Counted from the first letter of the stretch, positions 1 to 8,449 are shown. The stretch is DNA of 64,000 bases from Bacilli bacterium (GCA_017940265.1 JAGAYY010000020.1:1-64000); one strand, 5' to 3'. Notes: generated by a model from the sequence alone, not told the origin. Numbers and translations: made by a program.

Positions 1-590
1 AGACTCTTCTCATTGTCAAAAGCAATTAATGAGAATAAAGAATCTTCATGAGCACATTGCTAATCAAAGAAAAGACTTCCTCCACAAGGTTTCTAGAAAG
101 CTTGCTAATACTTATGATTATGTTTTTGTGGAAGATTTAGATTTACAAGAGATGAGCAAAAGAAAAGCTGATTTAAAACTTGGAATTACTATTTTTGATT
201 TAGGATATGGGACTTTTCTTAACTATCTTAAATACAAATTAGAATGGCTTAACAAAAAACTGGTTAAGGTAGACAAATTCTTCCCTTCTAGTCAATTATG
301 CTCGTGCTGTAATTATCGAAAAAGCGATTTAACGCTTAATCAAAGGAGTTGGACTTGTCCAGAATGTGGAACTAGACATAACCGCGATTTAAATGCCGCG
401 ATTAACATCAAAAAAGAAGGAATAAGAATGGTCCTTAATCCTTCTAATTAGTTCTAATCTAAACAAGTTGGATATCTTGTTAATAAATATCCTTAACCGA
501 GGGACTCTCGGGGATAGCCCATTGATACTGAATTCATTAGAGTTCTTGAGTGGGAAGCCCCCATCTTCTATAAGTGGGGGAGGATGTCAC
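1..590 (+). mobile_element. Right-hand part of an IS200/IS605-family element
   Basis: The window opens inside an insertion element. It holds the 3' part of tnpB and a structured right end whose last strong hairpin (CCCCCA at 558-563 with TGGGGG at 575-580) is followed by a short tail near 590. IS605-type elements have subterminal hairpins instead of inverted repeats and end a few bases after the hairpin, which fits. The left end, any tnpA and the target motif lie outside the window. The exact right boundary is an estimate. Confidence 0.6.
2..451 (+). CDS. tnpB: TnpB RNA-guided nuclease, C-terminal part (truncated by window edge)
   Basis: This is the C-terminal part of an IS605 OrfB/TnpB protein, the transposon-encoded RNA-guided DNA nuclease related to Cas12. 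Visible are the ANQRKDFLHK segment, the RuvC-II glutamate in VFVEDL, a four-cysteine zinc finger (CSCC then CPEC about 20 residues later) and the RuvC-III aspartate in NRDLNAAINI. These keep their catalytic and zinc-binding residues, so this part looks intact. The first RuvC aspartate and the N-terminal domain are outside the window. The frame is open to base 2, but the residues before the Met at 29 match the family less well, so an upstream frameshift cannot be excluded. Confidence 0.85.
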   Translation, partial: DSSHCQKQLMRIKNLHEHIANQRKDFLHKVSRKLANTYDYVFVEDLDLQEMSKRKADLKLGITIFDLGYGTFLNYLKYKLEWLNKKLVKVDKFFPSSQLCSCCNYRKSDLTLNQRSWTCPECGTRHNRDLNAAINIKKEGIRMVLNPSN

Positions 591-606
591 GCCCGAAAAT
601 ACTCGT
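452..606 (+). ncRNA. Candidate omega RNA (TnpB guide RNA) at the element's right end
   Basis: Directly after tnpB come three hairpins: GGATAT/ATATCC (470-475 with 487-492), CCGAG/CTCGG (497-501 with 507-511) and CCCCCA/TGGGGG (558-563 with 575-580). In IS200/IS605 elements the 3' end of tnpB and the right end are transcribed as the omega RNA, and the guide is the host DNA just past the element. If the element ends near 590, the guide would begin at about 591 and run into the rmuC promoter. The hairpins are visible; expression and exact ends are inferred. Confidence 0.5.
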
Positions 607-613
607 TTTTCAT

Positions 614-641
614 TTGACAACAAAAATATTTTTGTTATATT
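614..641 (+). promoter_or_regulatory. Sigma-A promoter of rmuC
   Basis: TTGACA (614-619), a 16-base spacer and TATATT (636-641) preceded by TGT (extended -10). The predicted start is near 648, giving a leader of about 45 bases before the rmuC start at 693. The promoter lies just outside the mobile element, so rmuC does not depend on it. Confidence 0.65.
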
Positions 642-692
642 AATCTCTCACTTAATTAAATGTGGTTTAATAAAAGTGGGGGATTAAAAACT

Positions 693-1913
693 ATGGAAAT
701 TGCCGCTATTATCATTTCTAGTCTTGCTTTAATTGCAATTATCGTTGCGATTATTTTAATCATCAAAAACTCTAATAAGAAGGGTGAAGTACCACAGGTT
801 GATTTAAAAGAAATTGGCATGCTTCAACAACAATTAAATTCTTTAACAGAGCAGTTAAAAACTAATATCAAACTATCTGTCAGTGAAGAAATAAATAAAG
901 TTTTAGAGCAAACCACAAAGAGTAACGAATTAAATAACGAAAAGTTAGAACGTTTCCAAAATGGTATTACTGAATCACTTAATAAAAGATTCGACGCTCT
1001 TAACAAACAAATTGACGATAAGTTAATTGAAATAAATAAGAAAGTGGATGAAAAACTCGCTGAAGGTTTTAAAACCACTGGTGAAACAATGGCCCAAGTT
1101 AGAGAAAGATTACAAGCTATTGATGCCGCACAAAAGAACATTGAAGAATTATCTAAAGATGTCGTTTCTTTAAGAGGTGTATTAGAAGGCAATCAAACAA
1201 GAGGCCAATATGGTGAATATCAATTATCCATGGTCTTACATAACGTTTTTGGGGACACAACTGGTTGTTATCAAGAACAATACACCATGAAAAAGGTCAA
1301 GGATGGTGATGATGTACGCGCTGATGCAGTGGTCTTTATGCCAGAACCAAATAAGATGATTTGTATCGACTCAAAATTCCCATTCCAAGATTATCAACGT
1401 ATCTTTGAAACCGAGTCCCAAGAAGAAAAAGAAAGATTAACTAAAGAATTTGGTAATGCTGTTAAAAAACACATTACTGTTATCAAAGATAAATATATCG
1501 TTGAAGGAAAAACCGCTCCTGAAGCTTTAATGTTTATTCCTAATGATGGCGTCTTCGCTTTCATTCATCAAAACTTAGATGACGTTATTGAATACGCTAG
1601 AAGTAAGAAAGTTATCTTAACTTCCCCATCAACATTACCTGCTATTTTAGTCACCATTAATATGGTGAGAATTGAAGTGGAAAGAAGCAAAAACGCGGGA
1701 GAAATCAACCGTCACTTACAACGTCTCGCTAAAGACTTTGAGATGTTTGGTCGTGAATGGGAAAGTTTCTCCAATGCTTTAGATAGAACAACCAAAACAA
1801 GAGAATCCTTAGATCATCGTGTTGGTAAGATTACTAACAAGTTCCAAGCTATCAGCACTAGTAATGATCTAGAGGAAGATATCAAACAGATTGAAGGAGA
1901 CAACAATGGTTAA
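693..1913 (+). CDS. rmuC: RmuC family DNA recombination protein
   Basis: RmuC-family proteins are predicted nucleases that limit inversions at short inverted repeats. The protein (406 residues) starts with one hydrophobic segment (MEIAAIIISSLALIAIIVAI), followed by a long coiled coil to about residue 165 and then the RmuC domain. The conserved stretch GQYGE, then RADAVVFMP and CIDSKFPF, identifies the family. I chose the ATG at 693 because GGGGG lies about 10 bases upstream and the membrane segment begins there; an earlier in-frame ATG at 660 lacks such a site. The gene overlaps the next one by 8 bases, so the two are probably co-transcribed. Confidence 0.9.
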   Translation: MEIAAIIISSLALIAIIVAIILIIKNSNKKGEVPQVDLKEIGMLQQQLNSLTEQLKTNIKLSVSEEINKVLEQTTKSNELNNEKLERFQNGITESLNKRFDALNKQIDDKLIEINKKVDEKLAEGFKTTGETMAQVRERLQAIDAAQKNIEELSKDVVSLRGVLEGNQTRGQYGEYQLSMVLHNVFGDTTGCYQEQYTMKKVKDGDDVRADAVVFMPEPNKMICIDSKFPFQDYQRIFETESQEEKERLTKEFGNAVKKHITVIKDKYIVEGKTAPEALMFIPNDGVFAFIHQNLDDVIEYARSKKVILTSPSTLPAILVTINMVRIEVERSKNAGEINRHLQRLAKDFEMFGREWESFSNALDRTTKTRESLDHRVGKITNKFQAISTSNDLEEDIKQIEGDNNG

Positions 1914-3012
1914 TTATAACGATCATAACCTCATCACATTTTCTAACAGCCTTTTAAAACATTTCGGTGTGAAAACTTTTCACCAAACTGAGCCAGAAGT
2001 AGATAAAATCTTAAAAGGCCATAAGAAAGTCGTGGTCATGCTATTTGATGGCATGGGTCAAAATATCGTTAGATTACATTTAAAAGATAAGGACTATATT
2101 AGAAGTCATTATCTATGCACAATTAATTCCACATTCCCTCCAACCACAACCGCAGCGACATTAGGTTTTTTAACTGGTAAATATCCAATTGAAACAGGCT
2201 GGATGTCGTGGACGCAATATTTTGAAGAATATAAAAGAAACATCATTTTATTTAAAAATACTGACTATAACACTGATGAAAAACTAGAACCAAAAAATAT
2301 CGCCGAGACATTATTACCAACTAAGTCCATTTTAGAGTTGGTTAAGGAAAATAATAAGGACGTCACTGTTTTTGATGTGAAAAGATACCCAATTGACCCT
2401 AATGGCCCAAAGAACTTTAGAGACTTTGAAAGAATTGTTAATCAATCCATTAAAGGTGTTGATAAATGCTTAGGCTATTTCTATTTTGATTCACCAGATT
2501 ATGAAATGCATGAAACTGGTATTGATTCATTTAAAGTGCACCGCATAGTTAAAAGAATTAATCGAATCGTTAGGCGTTTAGCAAAAGCCAATCCGGATAC
2601 ATTATTCTTATCTTTCGCGGACCATGGTCATATCAACGTAGAATTCTTAGACTTATGCGAACATGAAGACTTATATGCTTTATTGGATAAACCAATGTCT
2701 TTTGAAAAAAGAACACCAACTTTCTTCATCAAGAAAGGCACTAACAAGGAATTTGAAGAATTATTCAAAAAATACTATGGTGAACATTTCTTATTATTGA
2801 GCAAAGAAGAGGTTTTAGAATCTAAAATCTTTGGTGAAGGTGAAGTTAATCCTAAAGCAGTAGCCTTTATTGGTGATTATGTGGCCACAAGCATCGATAA
2901 ATACTGTCTATATGCCTCAAAAGAGATGGTGGACTTCGTTGCTTTTAAAGGACATCATGCTGGAAATACCAAAGAAGAAATGAAAATTGATATCTCCGCA
3001 TACAATGTTTGA
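1906..3012 (+). CDS. Alkaline phosphatase superfamily hydrolase (type I phosphodiesterase/nucleotide pyrophosphatase-like)
   Basis: A 368-residue protein with the metal-site layout of the alkaline phosphatase superfamily. VVVMLFDGMGQ carries the first metal-binding Asp; NSTFPPTTTAAT carries the likely Thr nucleophile; FADHGHIN and KGHHAGN give the later Asp/His ligands. No signal peptide is visible, so it probably acts in the cytoplasm. The substrate cannot be told; nucleotide or phosphodiester substrates are usual in PF01663. The start at 1906 is preferred over 1891 because AAGGAG sits directly before it. It overlaps rmuC by 8 bases and ends in TGA just before the tRNA gene. Confidence 0.8.
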   Translation: MVNYNDHNLITFSNSLLKHFGVKTFHQTEPEVDKILKGHKKVVVMLFDGMGQNIVRLHLKDKDYIRSHYLCTINSTFPPTTTAATLGFLTGKYPIETGWMSWTQYFEEYKRNIILFKNTDYNTDEKLEPKNIAETLLPTKSILELVKENNKDVTVFDVKRYPIDPNGPKNFRDFERIVNQSIKGVDKCLGYFYFDSPDYEMHETGIDSFKVHRIVKRINRIVRRLAKANPDTLFLSFADHGHINVEFLDLCEHEDLYALLDKPMSFEKRTPTFFIKKGTNKEFEELFKKYYGEHFLLLSKEEVLESKIFGEGEVNPKAVAFIGDYVATSIDKYCLYASKEMVDFVAFKGHHAGNTKEEMKIDISAYNV

Positions 3013-3053
3013 TTGATTTTTTAGCGAATTATATTTATTATAAGAAACGCTAT

Positions 3054-3129
3054 GGGTCCGTAGCTCACCTGGGAGAGCGCATCGTTCGCAACGATGAGGT
3101 AGCGAGTTCGATCCTCGTCGGATCCACCA
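3054..3129 (+). tRNA. tRNA-Ala (anticodon CGC)
   Basis: A full cloverleaf can be folded: 7-bp acceptor GGGTCCG/CGGATCC, D stem GCTC/GAGC, anticodon stem CATCG/CGATG with loop TTCGCAA, T arm with TTCGATC, and an encoded CCA (3127-3129). The anticodon is CGC, reading GCG. The acceptor has the G3:U70 wobble that marks alanine tRNAs, which supports the assignment independently of the anticodon. Confidence 0.95.
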
Positions 3130-3145
3130 TATGTATACTATTAAG

Positions 3146-3172
3146 AGAGTGCGCATGTCGCGCTCTTTTTTA
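3146..3172 (+). terminator. Rho-independent terminator after tRNA-Ala
   Basis: Stem AGAGTGCG/CGCGCTCT (3146-3153 with 3159-3166; one T-G pair), loop CATGT, then a run of T. It ends the tRNA transcript and perhaps the rmuC unit. Confidence 0.85.
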
Positions 3173-3422
3173 ATTTTTTTGATATTGTTAGACACACGCG
3201 TTCACATGTAAAAAGTAACGATTATTAGTAAAAAACATATAAAAAGGTTGAATATGTAACCTATCTTGTGTTATTTTTCGGTTTCAAAAAAATTATAGCA
3301 AATGCAAAAAATGGTCGTATAATGGAGCCATAAAACTTCCGGTCGTAATACTTAACTCAATATTTTTATTTAGTGTAGTTTTAATGACCCCTAAGTACAT
3401 ATTTTTAAAAGGAGACAATTCA
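3173..3422 (+). promoter_or_regulatory. Intergenic region with -10 box for the collagen-like lipoprotein gene
   Basis: An AT-rich 250-base gap. A perfect TATAAT lies at 3318-3323 with no convincing -35, which would give a leader of about 93 bases. GGAG at 3411-3414 is the ribosome-binding site for the gene at 3423. I see no further gene or stable RNA. Confidence 0.45.
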
Positions 3423-4982
3423 ATGAAAAAAAGAAGTTTATCTTTAATGATCACAGCGTTAAGCCTTTCTGGTATGTTGCTCGCTGGTTGTAACATCCAG
3501 GGCCCAAATGCCGCGATTAACAGCAAAGCCGGTACTTATGAAAAGCAACAATTATATCAATTGTATGCAGCTGCCGGCGGCACAATGTCTTATGACGAAT
3601 GGTTAAATTCCGTTAAAGGCGCCGACGGTGCGTCACTCTTAGCGGACAGAAGAAACCCAACTGATGCAGATGGCAAGAATGGTGACGTCTTCATCAACAT
3701 CGAAACATGGGATGTATTCCTTAAAGTCGGTGGTTCTTGGAGCCCAGCCGGTAACATCAAAGGCGCTCAAGGTGAAAAGGGCGAAAAAGGTGACAAAGGT
3801 GACAAAGGTGACACCGGTGCCCAAGGCCCTCAAGGTGAACAAGGTGTTCAAGGCGAACAAGGCCCTCAAGGTGAACAAGGCCCACAAGGTGAGCAAGGTG
3901 TTCAAGGCGAAAAAGGCGAACAAGGTGTTGGCATCAAAGAAATTAAGAAAACAGGTAATGACGGATATTGTGATATCTATACAATCTTTCTAACCGATGA
4001 TTCTGAATATGAATTCAAAGTTCCAAACCGCGCCGTTTCTATGGAAGTGGAAGACACTAGATTGGATAACGATGACAATCCATATCCATACTTTGCTAAC
4101 ACATCCGCTCCATTAGGCGTTGAAATAACTGTTGAATTTGCTGACGGAAGTGAAGAGGTCCTTGATGATGATGCTTATGTAGTCACAGGCTTTGATCTCT
4201 CAGCTGCAGGTAATGGTGAAGCCACAATTACATTTGGTCCATTATCTGAAACACTCGCCTATCAAGTTGCTGATATTTCAGATTATATCTATGCAGACTT
4301 ACTTCTCGAAGATGATACACTTGTCGACAAGGTTCCTGGATTAAGCTCAGGCGTTGAAGACTATCAATACGAAGGTGGCCAATTATTTGTTATCTTCGAA
4401 GAAGACCTCGAAGCAGACGCTGTTATTGCTCAATATGGCACAGAATTATTAGCTGCTAACTGGACAGAAAATGGTGCTGACTCTTATGGTGACATGCATT
4501 ATAAATCACCAAATGGTGAATTAGATATTTGCCCATGGAGCTATTATGGTATTGCAGTTGTTGTTGATATTAAGAATATTAAACCATTACCAACACCAGA
4601 AAATTCCACCTTACAATCAATCATGTGGGGCGTCTTAGAACCATTCTATAGCCCAACTTATGCATGGGATGATTTAGTTGGATATAGCGTTATTCAATCT
4701 ATTGATGAAGATGAAGATGACGTTATTGATGGATATTATGCCTACATTGGATTCGGCTCTGGTAGTGCAAGCTATCTTGGTGCTGTTCTTGATACAGTCG
4801 ATGGTAAACTACCAAGATATTTCGTGAGTGATGGTAATAACTATCAAATTACATACCAAGGCTCAACCGCTCTATTGAGACAGTATTACACATCTGATAA
4901 TGCTTTCACTGTCCAAGTCATTGCTAACGTCTACAATAGCAAACTATACGCTGATATCTACGTTGTTTATAACAACGCATAG
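3423..4982 (+). CDS. Collagen-like lipoprotein A
   Basis: A 519-residue lipoprotein. The signal peptide ends in the lipobox LLAGC (Cys23). Residues 24-113 form a conserved stalk-base module (GPNAAINS, YEKQQLYQLY, SYDEWLNSVKG). Residues 114-170 are uninterrupted Gly-X-Y collagen triplets rich in GEQ, GPQ and GEK. The C-terminal region is acidic and contains one copy of the 'AANW' module also found, as 'AGW/AGF', in the proteins at 8598-11360 and 17809-20376. It probably forms a trimeric stalk on the outer membrane face and displays the C-terminal region; the ligand is unknown. The start at 3423 has GGAG 8 bases upstream. The N-terminal module is nearly identical to the opposite-strand gene at 8598-11360. 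Confidence 0.85.
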   Translation: MKKRSLSLMITALSLSGMLLAGCNIQGPNAAINSKAGTYEKQQLYQLYAAAGGTMSYDEWLNSVKGADGASLLADRRNPTDADGKNGDVFINIETWDVFLKVGGSWSPAGNIKGAQGEKGEKGDKGDKGDTGAQGPQGEQGVQGEQGPQGEQGPQGEQGVQGEKGEQGVGIKEIKKTGNDGYCDIYTIFLTDDSEYEFKVPNRAVSMEVEDTRLDNDDNPYPYFANTSAPLGVEITVEFADGSEEVLDDDAYVVTGFDLSAAGNGEATITFGPLSETLAYQVADISDYIYADLLLEDDTLVDKVPGLSSGVEDYQYEGGQLFVIFEEDLEADAVIAQYGTELLAANWTENGADSYGDMHYKSPNGELDICPWSYYGIAVVVDIKNIKPLPTPENSTLQSIMWGVLEPFYSPTYAWDDLVGYSVIQSIDEDEDDVIDGYYAYIGFGSGSASYLGAVLDTVDGKLPRYFVSDGNNYQITYQGSTALLRQYYTSDNAFTVQVIANVYNSKLYADIYVVYNNA

Positions 4983-5009
4983 GTATATCAATTAGACAAG
5001 CAAAACAAA

Positions 5010-5036
5010 GGTCACGCTTCACGGCGTGATCTTTTT
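5010..5036 (+). terminator. Rho-independent terminator of lipoprotein A
   Basis: Stem GGTCACGC/GCGTGATC (5010-5017 with 5024-5031; one G-T pair), six-base loop, then TTTTT. Confidence 0.9.
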
Positions 5037-5201
5037 CTTATACTTTTTACCAATACACAAAAATACGATTATAGACAACTTTGTCCATATGAATATGTCA
5101 ACTTTGCGGTCTTTTTATATCCTTGTTACTTATTAAATATATTTAGTAATATTGTCAATTTTTTGAATTGTTGAAATTATTATGTATTTTTATGAATTTT
5201 C

Positions 5202-5230
5202 TTGAATATTAAATTATTTATTCGTATTAT
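5202..5230 (+). promoter_or_regulatory. Promoter of the flotillin operon
   Basis: TTGAAT (5202-5207), 17-base spacer, TATTAT (5225-5230). Predicted start near 5237; the ribosome-binding site AGGAGG follows just before the ATG at 5253. Upstream, CAACTTTG occurs twice (5076-5083 and 5099-5106), 23 bases apart, a spacing of about two helix turns that could suit an activator or repressor. Confidence 0.6.
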
Positions 5231-5252
5231 ATTAGTGTCAGGAGGTAAATAA

Positions 5253-5618
5253 ATGGCAATAGAATGGTTTAGCTCAGATGCAAAAAATGGCGCTGCCTCT
5301 TTCTACAGCACAAATATCACATTAAATACCATCGCTTCAGTGCCACTTGAGAGTGCGTATCGGATACAAGTGGGACTCGATGAAAACAAAAATGTTGTTA
5401 TTCAGCCGGTAAGTAAAGAGCGAATGCGCGATGGGGATATAAACGGCTATGCAATTTATCAAATCTCCATCAAAAAGACTTATGCAAGGATATCTTCCGC
5501 AGACTTAATGAGGAAGGTAGCCAAAGCACTAGGTATCGTACTTGATGAAAAGCCAATCAAATACGGTACAACGTGGGATGTAAAAGAAAACATGCTCACG
5601 ATCCATACCGGAATATAA
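5253..5618 (+). CDS. Small protein of unknown function, flotillin operon partner
   Basis: A 121-residue soluble protein with no signal peptide or membrane segment. I do not recognise a family. The N-terminal half reads as beta-rich (YRIQVGLDENKNVVIQPVS); the C-terminal half has a helical segment (SSADLMRKVAKALGI) and a final beta hairpin (TTWDVKENMLTIHTG). It has a strong ribosome-binding site (AGGAGG) and is 13 bases upstream of the flotillin gene, with one promoter before both, so they are very likely co-expressed. The usual flotillin partner is an NfeD-family membrane protein, which this is not. A cytosolic adaptor or regulator is conceivable but not shown. Confidence 0.75.
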   Translation: MAIEWFSSDAKNGAASFYSTNITLNTIASVPLESAYRIQVGLDENKNVVIQPVSKERMRDGDINGYAIYQISIKKTYARISSADLMRKVAKALGIVLDEKPIKYGTTWDVKENMLTIHTGI

Positions 5619-5631
5619 GGAGGAAACGAAA

Positions 5632-7113
5632 ATGGAATGGTTATTTATTTTATTAGGTGTAGCGTTAGTGATTCTTATCGTAATTTTCATTCTCTGCTCT
5701 TACACCAAAGCGGGACCAGATGAAGCAATCATGATTTCTGGTTTAGGCAAAAGAAAGATTTTAAGAGGAAAAGCTGGCTGGAAAATTCCTTTCTTACAAA
5801 GAAAAGACAGATTATCACTCAAGGTCTTCCAAGTTGACATCAAAACACGTGAATCAATTCCAACAAATGAATTCATTAACATCAACGTTGATGGTGTTGC
5901 TAACTTAAAGATCTCCAGTGATCCAGAATTACTCGAAAGAGCGTTTGAAGCAACGTTAGGCATGAACCAAGATGACTTAATTGAACAAGTCAAACAAGTT
6001 CTTGAAGGCAATATGCGTGAAATCATTGGTACAGTTGGCATTCGTCAATTAGTCCAAGATAGAAAAGGTGTTGCGGAAGCCGTTAAAGAAAATGTTATTC
6101 CAGACATGAGCAAATTAGGTTTGGAATTAGTGAACTTCAACATTCAAAACTTCTCAGATGGCAACCATGTGATTGAAAACTTGGGTATTGATAACATCTC
6201 CCAAATCAGTAAAGAAGCTGCTATTGCTAAAGCAAATGCCGATAGAGATGTTAGCATCGCCAGAGCTAAAGCGGCTCAAGAAGCCAACGAAGCAGAAGTC
6301 AATTCCAAAACCGTTATCGTCCAAAAGAATACAGAATACTCTTTAAAAGAAGCGGAATTAAAGATCAAAACAGATACCGCAAGAGCGAATGCGGATGCCG
6401 CTTACAAGATCCAAGAACAAAAGAGACAAGAAGAAATCAACACCGCGACAGTTAACGCTGAAATTTCCAAGAGAGAAAGAGAAGTCGAACTTGGTAATAA
6501 AGAAGTCGAATTAACTGAAAAGAAATTAACCGCGGAAATCAACAAGAAAGCCGAAGCGGAAAAATACGCCGCTGAAAGACTCGCTGAAGCAGAACTCTAT
6601 AAGAGACAAAAAGCTGCAGAAGCAGAACTTCTTGAAGCTCAAAGAAAAGCTGAAAAGGTCAAAGTGGAAGCCGAAGCTCAAAGAATTGCTAGAGAAAAAG
6701 CTGCTGAAGCTGTCAAATTAGAAGCTGAAGCCAACAAACAAGCTGCCTTCGCAGAAGCTGCGGGTATTGAAGCCAAAGGTAATGCGGAAGCTAAAGCCAC
6801 AAGAGAAAAAGCAGAAGCTATGAAAGCCTTCAACGATGCTGCTACCTTAAAGTTAGTCTTAGATAGTGGTGTCTTACCAGAAACAGTCAGAGCATATAGC
6901 GAACCAATCGCTGCTGCATTAGGCCAAATCGATGGCATTACAATGTACGGTTCTGGCAACGAAGCCAAATTAGTGGAAGAAATTCAACAACATGGCGATC
7001 AAATCTTCGCTGGTATCAATAAGACACTCGGCATCGATTTGAAATCAGTCCTTCTTGGCTACTTAGGCCCAAAAGTCTTAAAAGATATTAAAAATTCAAA
7101 GGAAGACAAGTAA
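5632..7113 (+). CDS. Flotillin-like SPFH domain protein
   Basis: A 493-residue flotillin (YuaG/FloT type), a scaffold of membrane microdomains. One N-terminal membrane segment (residues 4-23) is followed by the SPFH/Band 7 domain (about 30-190, with KVFQVDIKTRESIPTNEFI) and a long Ala/Glu/Lys-rich coiled coil (about 190-400) of the type that builds flotillin oligomers. The C-terminal part (TLKLVLDSGVLPETVRAYSEPIAAALGQ) resembles the flotillin oligomerisation region. It has AAGGAGG 8-10 bases before the ATG. No NfeD gene is adjacent; the only partner is the small protein upstream. Confidence 0.93.
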   Translation: MEWLFILLGVALVILIVIFILCSYTKAGPDEAIMISGLGKRKILRGKAGWKIPFLQRKDRLSLKVFQVDIKTRESIPTNEFININVDGVANLKISSDPELLERAFEATLGMNQDDLIEQVKQVLEGNMREIIGTVGIRQLVQDRKGVAEAVKENVIPDMSKLGLELVNFNIQNFSDGNHVIENLGIDNISQISKEAAIAKANADRDVSIARAKAAQEANEAEVNSKTVIVQKNTEYSLKEAELKIKTDTARANADAAYKIQEQKRQEEINTATVNAEISKREREVELGNKEVELTEKKLTAEINKKAEAEKYAAERLAEAELYKRQKAAEAELLEAQRKAEKVKVEAEAQRIAREKAAEAVKLEAEANKQAAFAEAAGIEAKGNAEAKATREKAEAMKAFNDAATLKLVLDSGVLPETVRAYSEPIAAALGQIDGITMYGSGNEAKLVEEIQQHGDQIFAGINKTLGIDLKSVLLGYLGPKVLKDIKNSKEDK

Positions 7114-7127
7114 ATAAATTTCTCCGG

Positions 7128-7161
7128 GATACCCTCACAAAGTAGTGGGGGTATCTTTTTT
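7128..7161 (+). terminator. Rho-independent terminator of the flotillin operon
   Basis: An 11-bp stem, GATACCCTCAC/GTGGGGGTATC (7128-7138 with 7145-7155; one T-G pair), loop of six, then TTTTTT. The next gene's -10 box begins five bases further on. Confidence 0.92.
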
Positions 7162-7165
7162 GGTG

Positions 7166-7171
7166 TATAAT
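7166..7171 (+). promoter_or_regulatory. -10 box giving a leaderless or near-leaderless mRNA
   Basis: Perfect TATAAT whose last base is 11 bases before the ATG at 7183. Transcription should start near 7178, leaving about five leader bases and no room for a ribosome-binding site. No -35 is evident because the preceding bases are the terminator stem. Confidence 0.6.
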
Positions 7172-7182
7172 GAATCCTAGCT

Positions 7183-7845
7183 ATGACGTATAAAGAATTA
7201 GAAAAATATTTAGAAGATAACGGAAATAAGAAGTTCTCAGAGTTCTCTAAAACCATATCCAATAGTGAATACCTTGTTTTTGGCGTTAAGAACCCCGTTT
7301 TACGCCAAATCGTAAAAGAACACGTTAAAGATGAAGAATTAGTCTTAAATGACTTTAAAACAGGTAAATATCTAGAAATTGACTTCATTTATTTCGGTCT
7401 AGGTCTTTCTAGAATCAAAAATATTGATGAACAACTAGAATTCCTAAAACAAAATATCAAGAAGGCTAAATCATGGGCAATCACAGATACCGCTTCTACT
7501 TTTTTAAAGAAACTAACATTTGATAAATACTGGTCATTCTTCCTTCCACTTGTTAAATCTCCTTTTACATACGATAGACGTATGGCCTATGTTCTTGGAT
7601 TAAAGCTCGCAAAAGACAAAAAGATATTAAATGTCACTAAATACATCAAAAAAGATGATAAATATATGGTGATGATGGCAGAAGCTTGGTTATTAGCGAC
7701 AGTGGCTATCTATTATCCGAATGAAATATATGAATATCTCCTTAAATGTGAAGATATAATTTTAAAAAGAAAGGTCATATCCAAAATGGTGGATTCCTTT
7801 AGAATAAATAATGAGACAAAAGAGAGATTTAAAGGACTTAGATAG
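7183..7845 (+). CDS. AlkD-like DNA alkylation repair protein
   Basis: A 220-residue all-helical protein of the DNA alkylation repair family (PF08713), HEAT-like-repeat glycosylases that remove positively charged alkylated bases. Visible hallmarks are FGVKNPVLRQIVKEH near the N-terminus, KSWAITDTAS in the middle, and the aromatic and Asp positions around DRRMAYVLGLKLAKD. Length matches the family. It has no Shine-Dalgarno sequence; the start fits a leaderless transcript. The following lipoprotein gene begins one base after its stop, so the two are probably co-transcribed. Confidence 0.85.
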   Translation: MTYKELEKYLEDNGNKKFSEFSKTISNSEYLVFGVKNPVLRQIVKEHVKDEELVLNDFKTGKYLEIDFIYFGLGLSRIKNIDEQLEFLKQNIKKAKSWAITDTASTFLKKLTFDKYWSFFLPLVKSPFTYDRRMAYVLGLKLAKDKKILNVTKYIKKDDKYMVMMAEAWLLATVAIYYPNEIYEYLLKCEDIILKRKVISKMVDSFRINNETKERFKGLR

Positions 7846-7846
7846 T

Positions 7847-8440
7847 ATGAAAAAACCAATTATTGCAACATTAATGATGATACCATTCCTCACTCTAGGG
7901 GGATGTGCGACTAAAACTAATAATGATGTCAACCAATATGAGACTTTATTAAAACAATCAATTGATAATTCCGACTTTCATAGTGAACTCTATGTTTTTC
8001 CTAGCAAAATAAACACTGAAAACGCTATTGCGTTCTCTTATAAAACTAGAGAAGACCTATTTAATGGTTCATATCTTTTATATTTGGTTATGAAATATGA
8101 CCAAAACCAATTTAACGCCGAACTAGAAAGACTAGACGCCATAAAAGCGGATATCGAAATACCAAACAATGTCTTTAAAACCAAAAACATCATAAAAGAC
8201 ACTAATACATCACAATATGTCACTATCACTCAAAATTCCCGTTATGAATATGTGAAATATAATAGTGAAACATTAGAAATAGCTTATGTCTCTAATCAAT
8301 TATTCACTTGGAGAGAAACTGACATAAAAAACGAGTGCTTATATAAAGATATAAAAGTCCCAACAGAACTAGATGATGGTGATAATTCATACAACATGTA
8401 TTATTACCGCGTAGATGATATCGGCTATTACGTAAAATAA
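7847..8440 (+). CDS. Lipoprotein of unknown function
   Basis: A 197-residue protein with a signal peptide and lipobox LTLGGC, so it should be lipid-anchored outside the membrane. The rest is mixed alpha/beta with many Tyr and Asn and no recognised motif. The start at 7847 is chosen because the signal peptide begins there; an upstream in-frame start at 7811 would add 12 charged residues. It follows the AlkD-like gene immediately and ends at a strong terminator. Function unknown. Confidence 0.75.
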   Translation: MKKPIIATLMMIPFLTLGGCATKTNNDVNQYETLLKQSIDNSDFHSELYVFPSKINTENAIAFSYKTREDLFNGSYLLYLVMKYDQNQFNAELERLDAIKADIEIPNNVFKTKNIIKDTNTSQYVTITQNSRYEYVKYNSETLEIAYVSNQLFTWRETDIKNECLYKDIKVPTELDDGDNSYNMYYYRVDDIGYYVK

Positions 8441-8449
8441 TAAAGGAAA

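Noticed and set aside
2917-3195. Minus-strand open frame across the tRNA gene
   Set aside because: It covers the tRNA-Ala gene and the 3' end of a clear gene on the other strand; it has no family signature.
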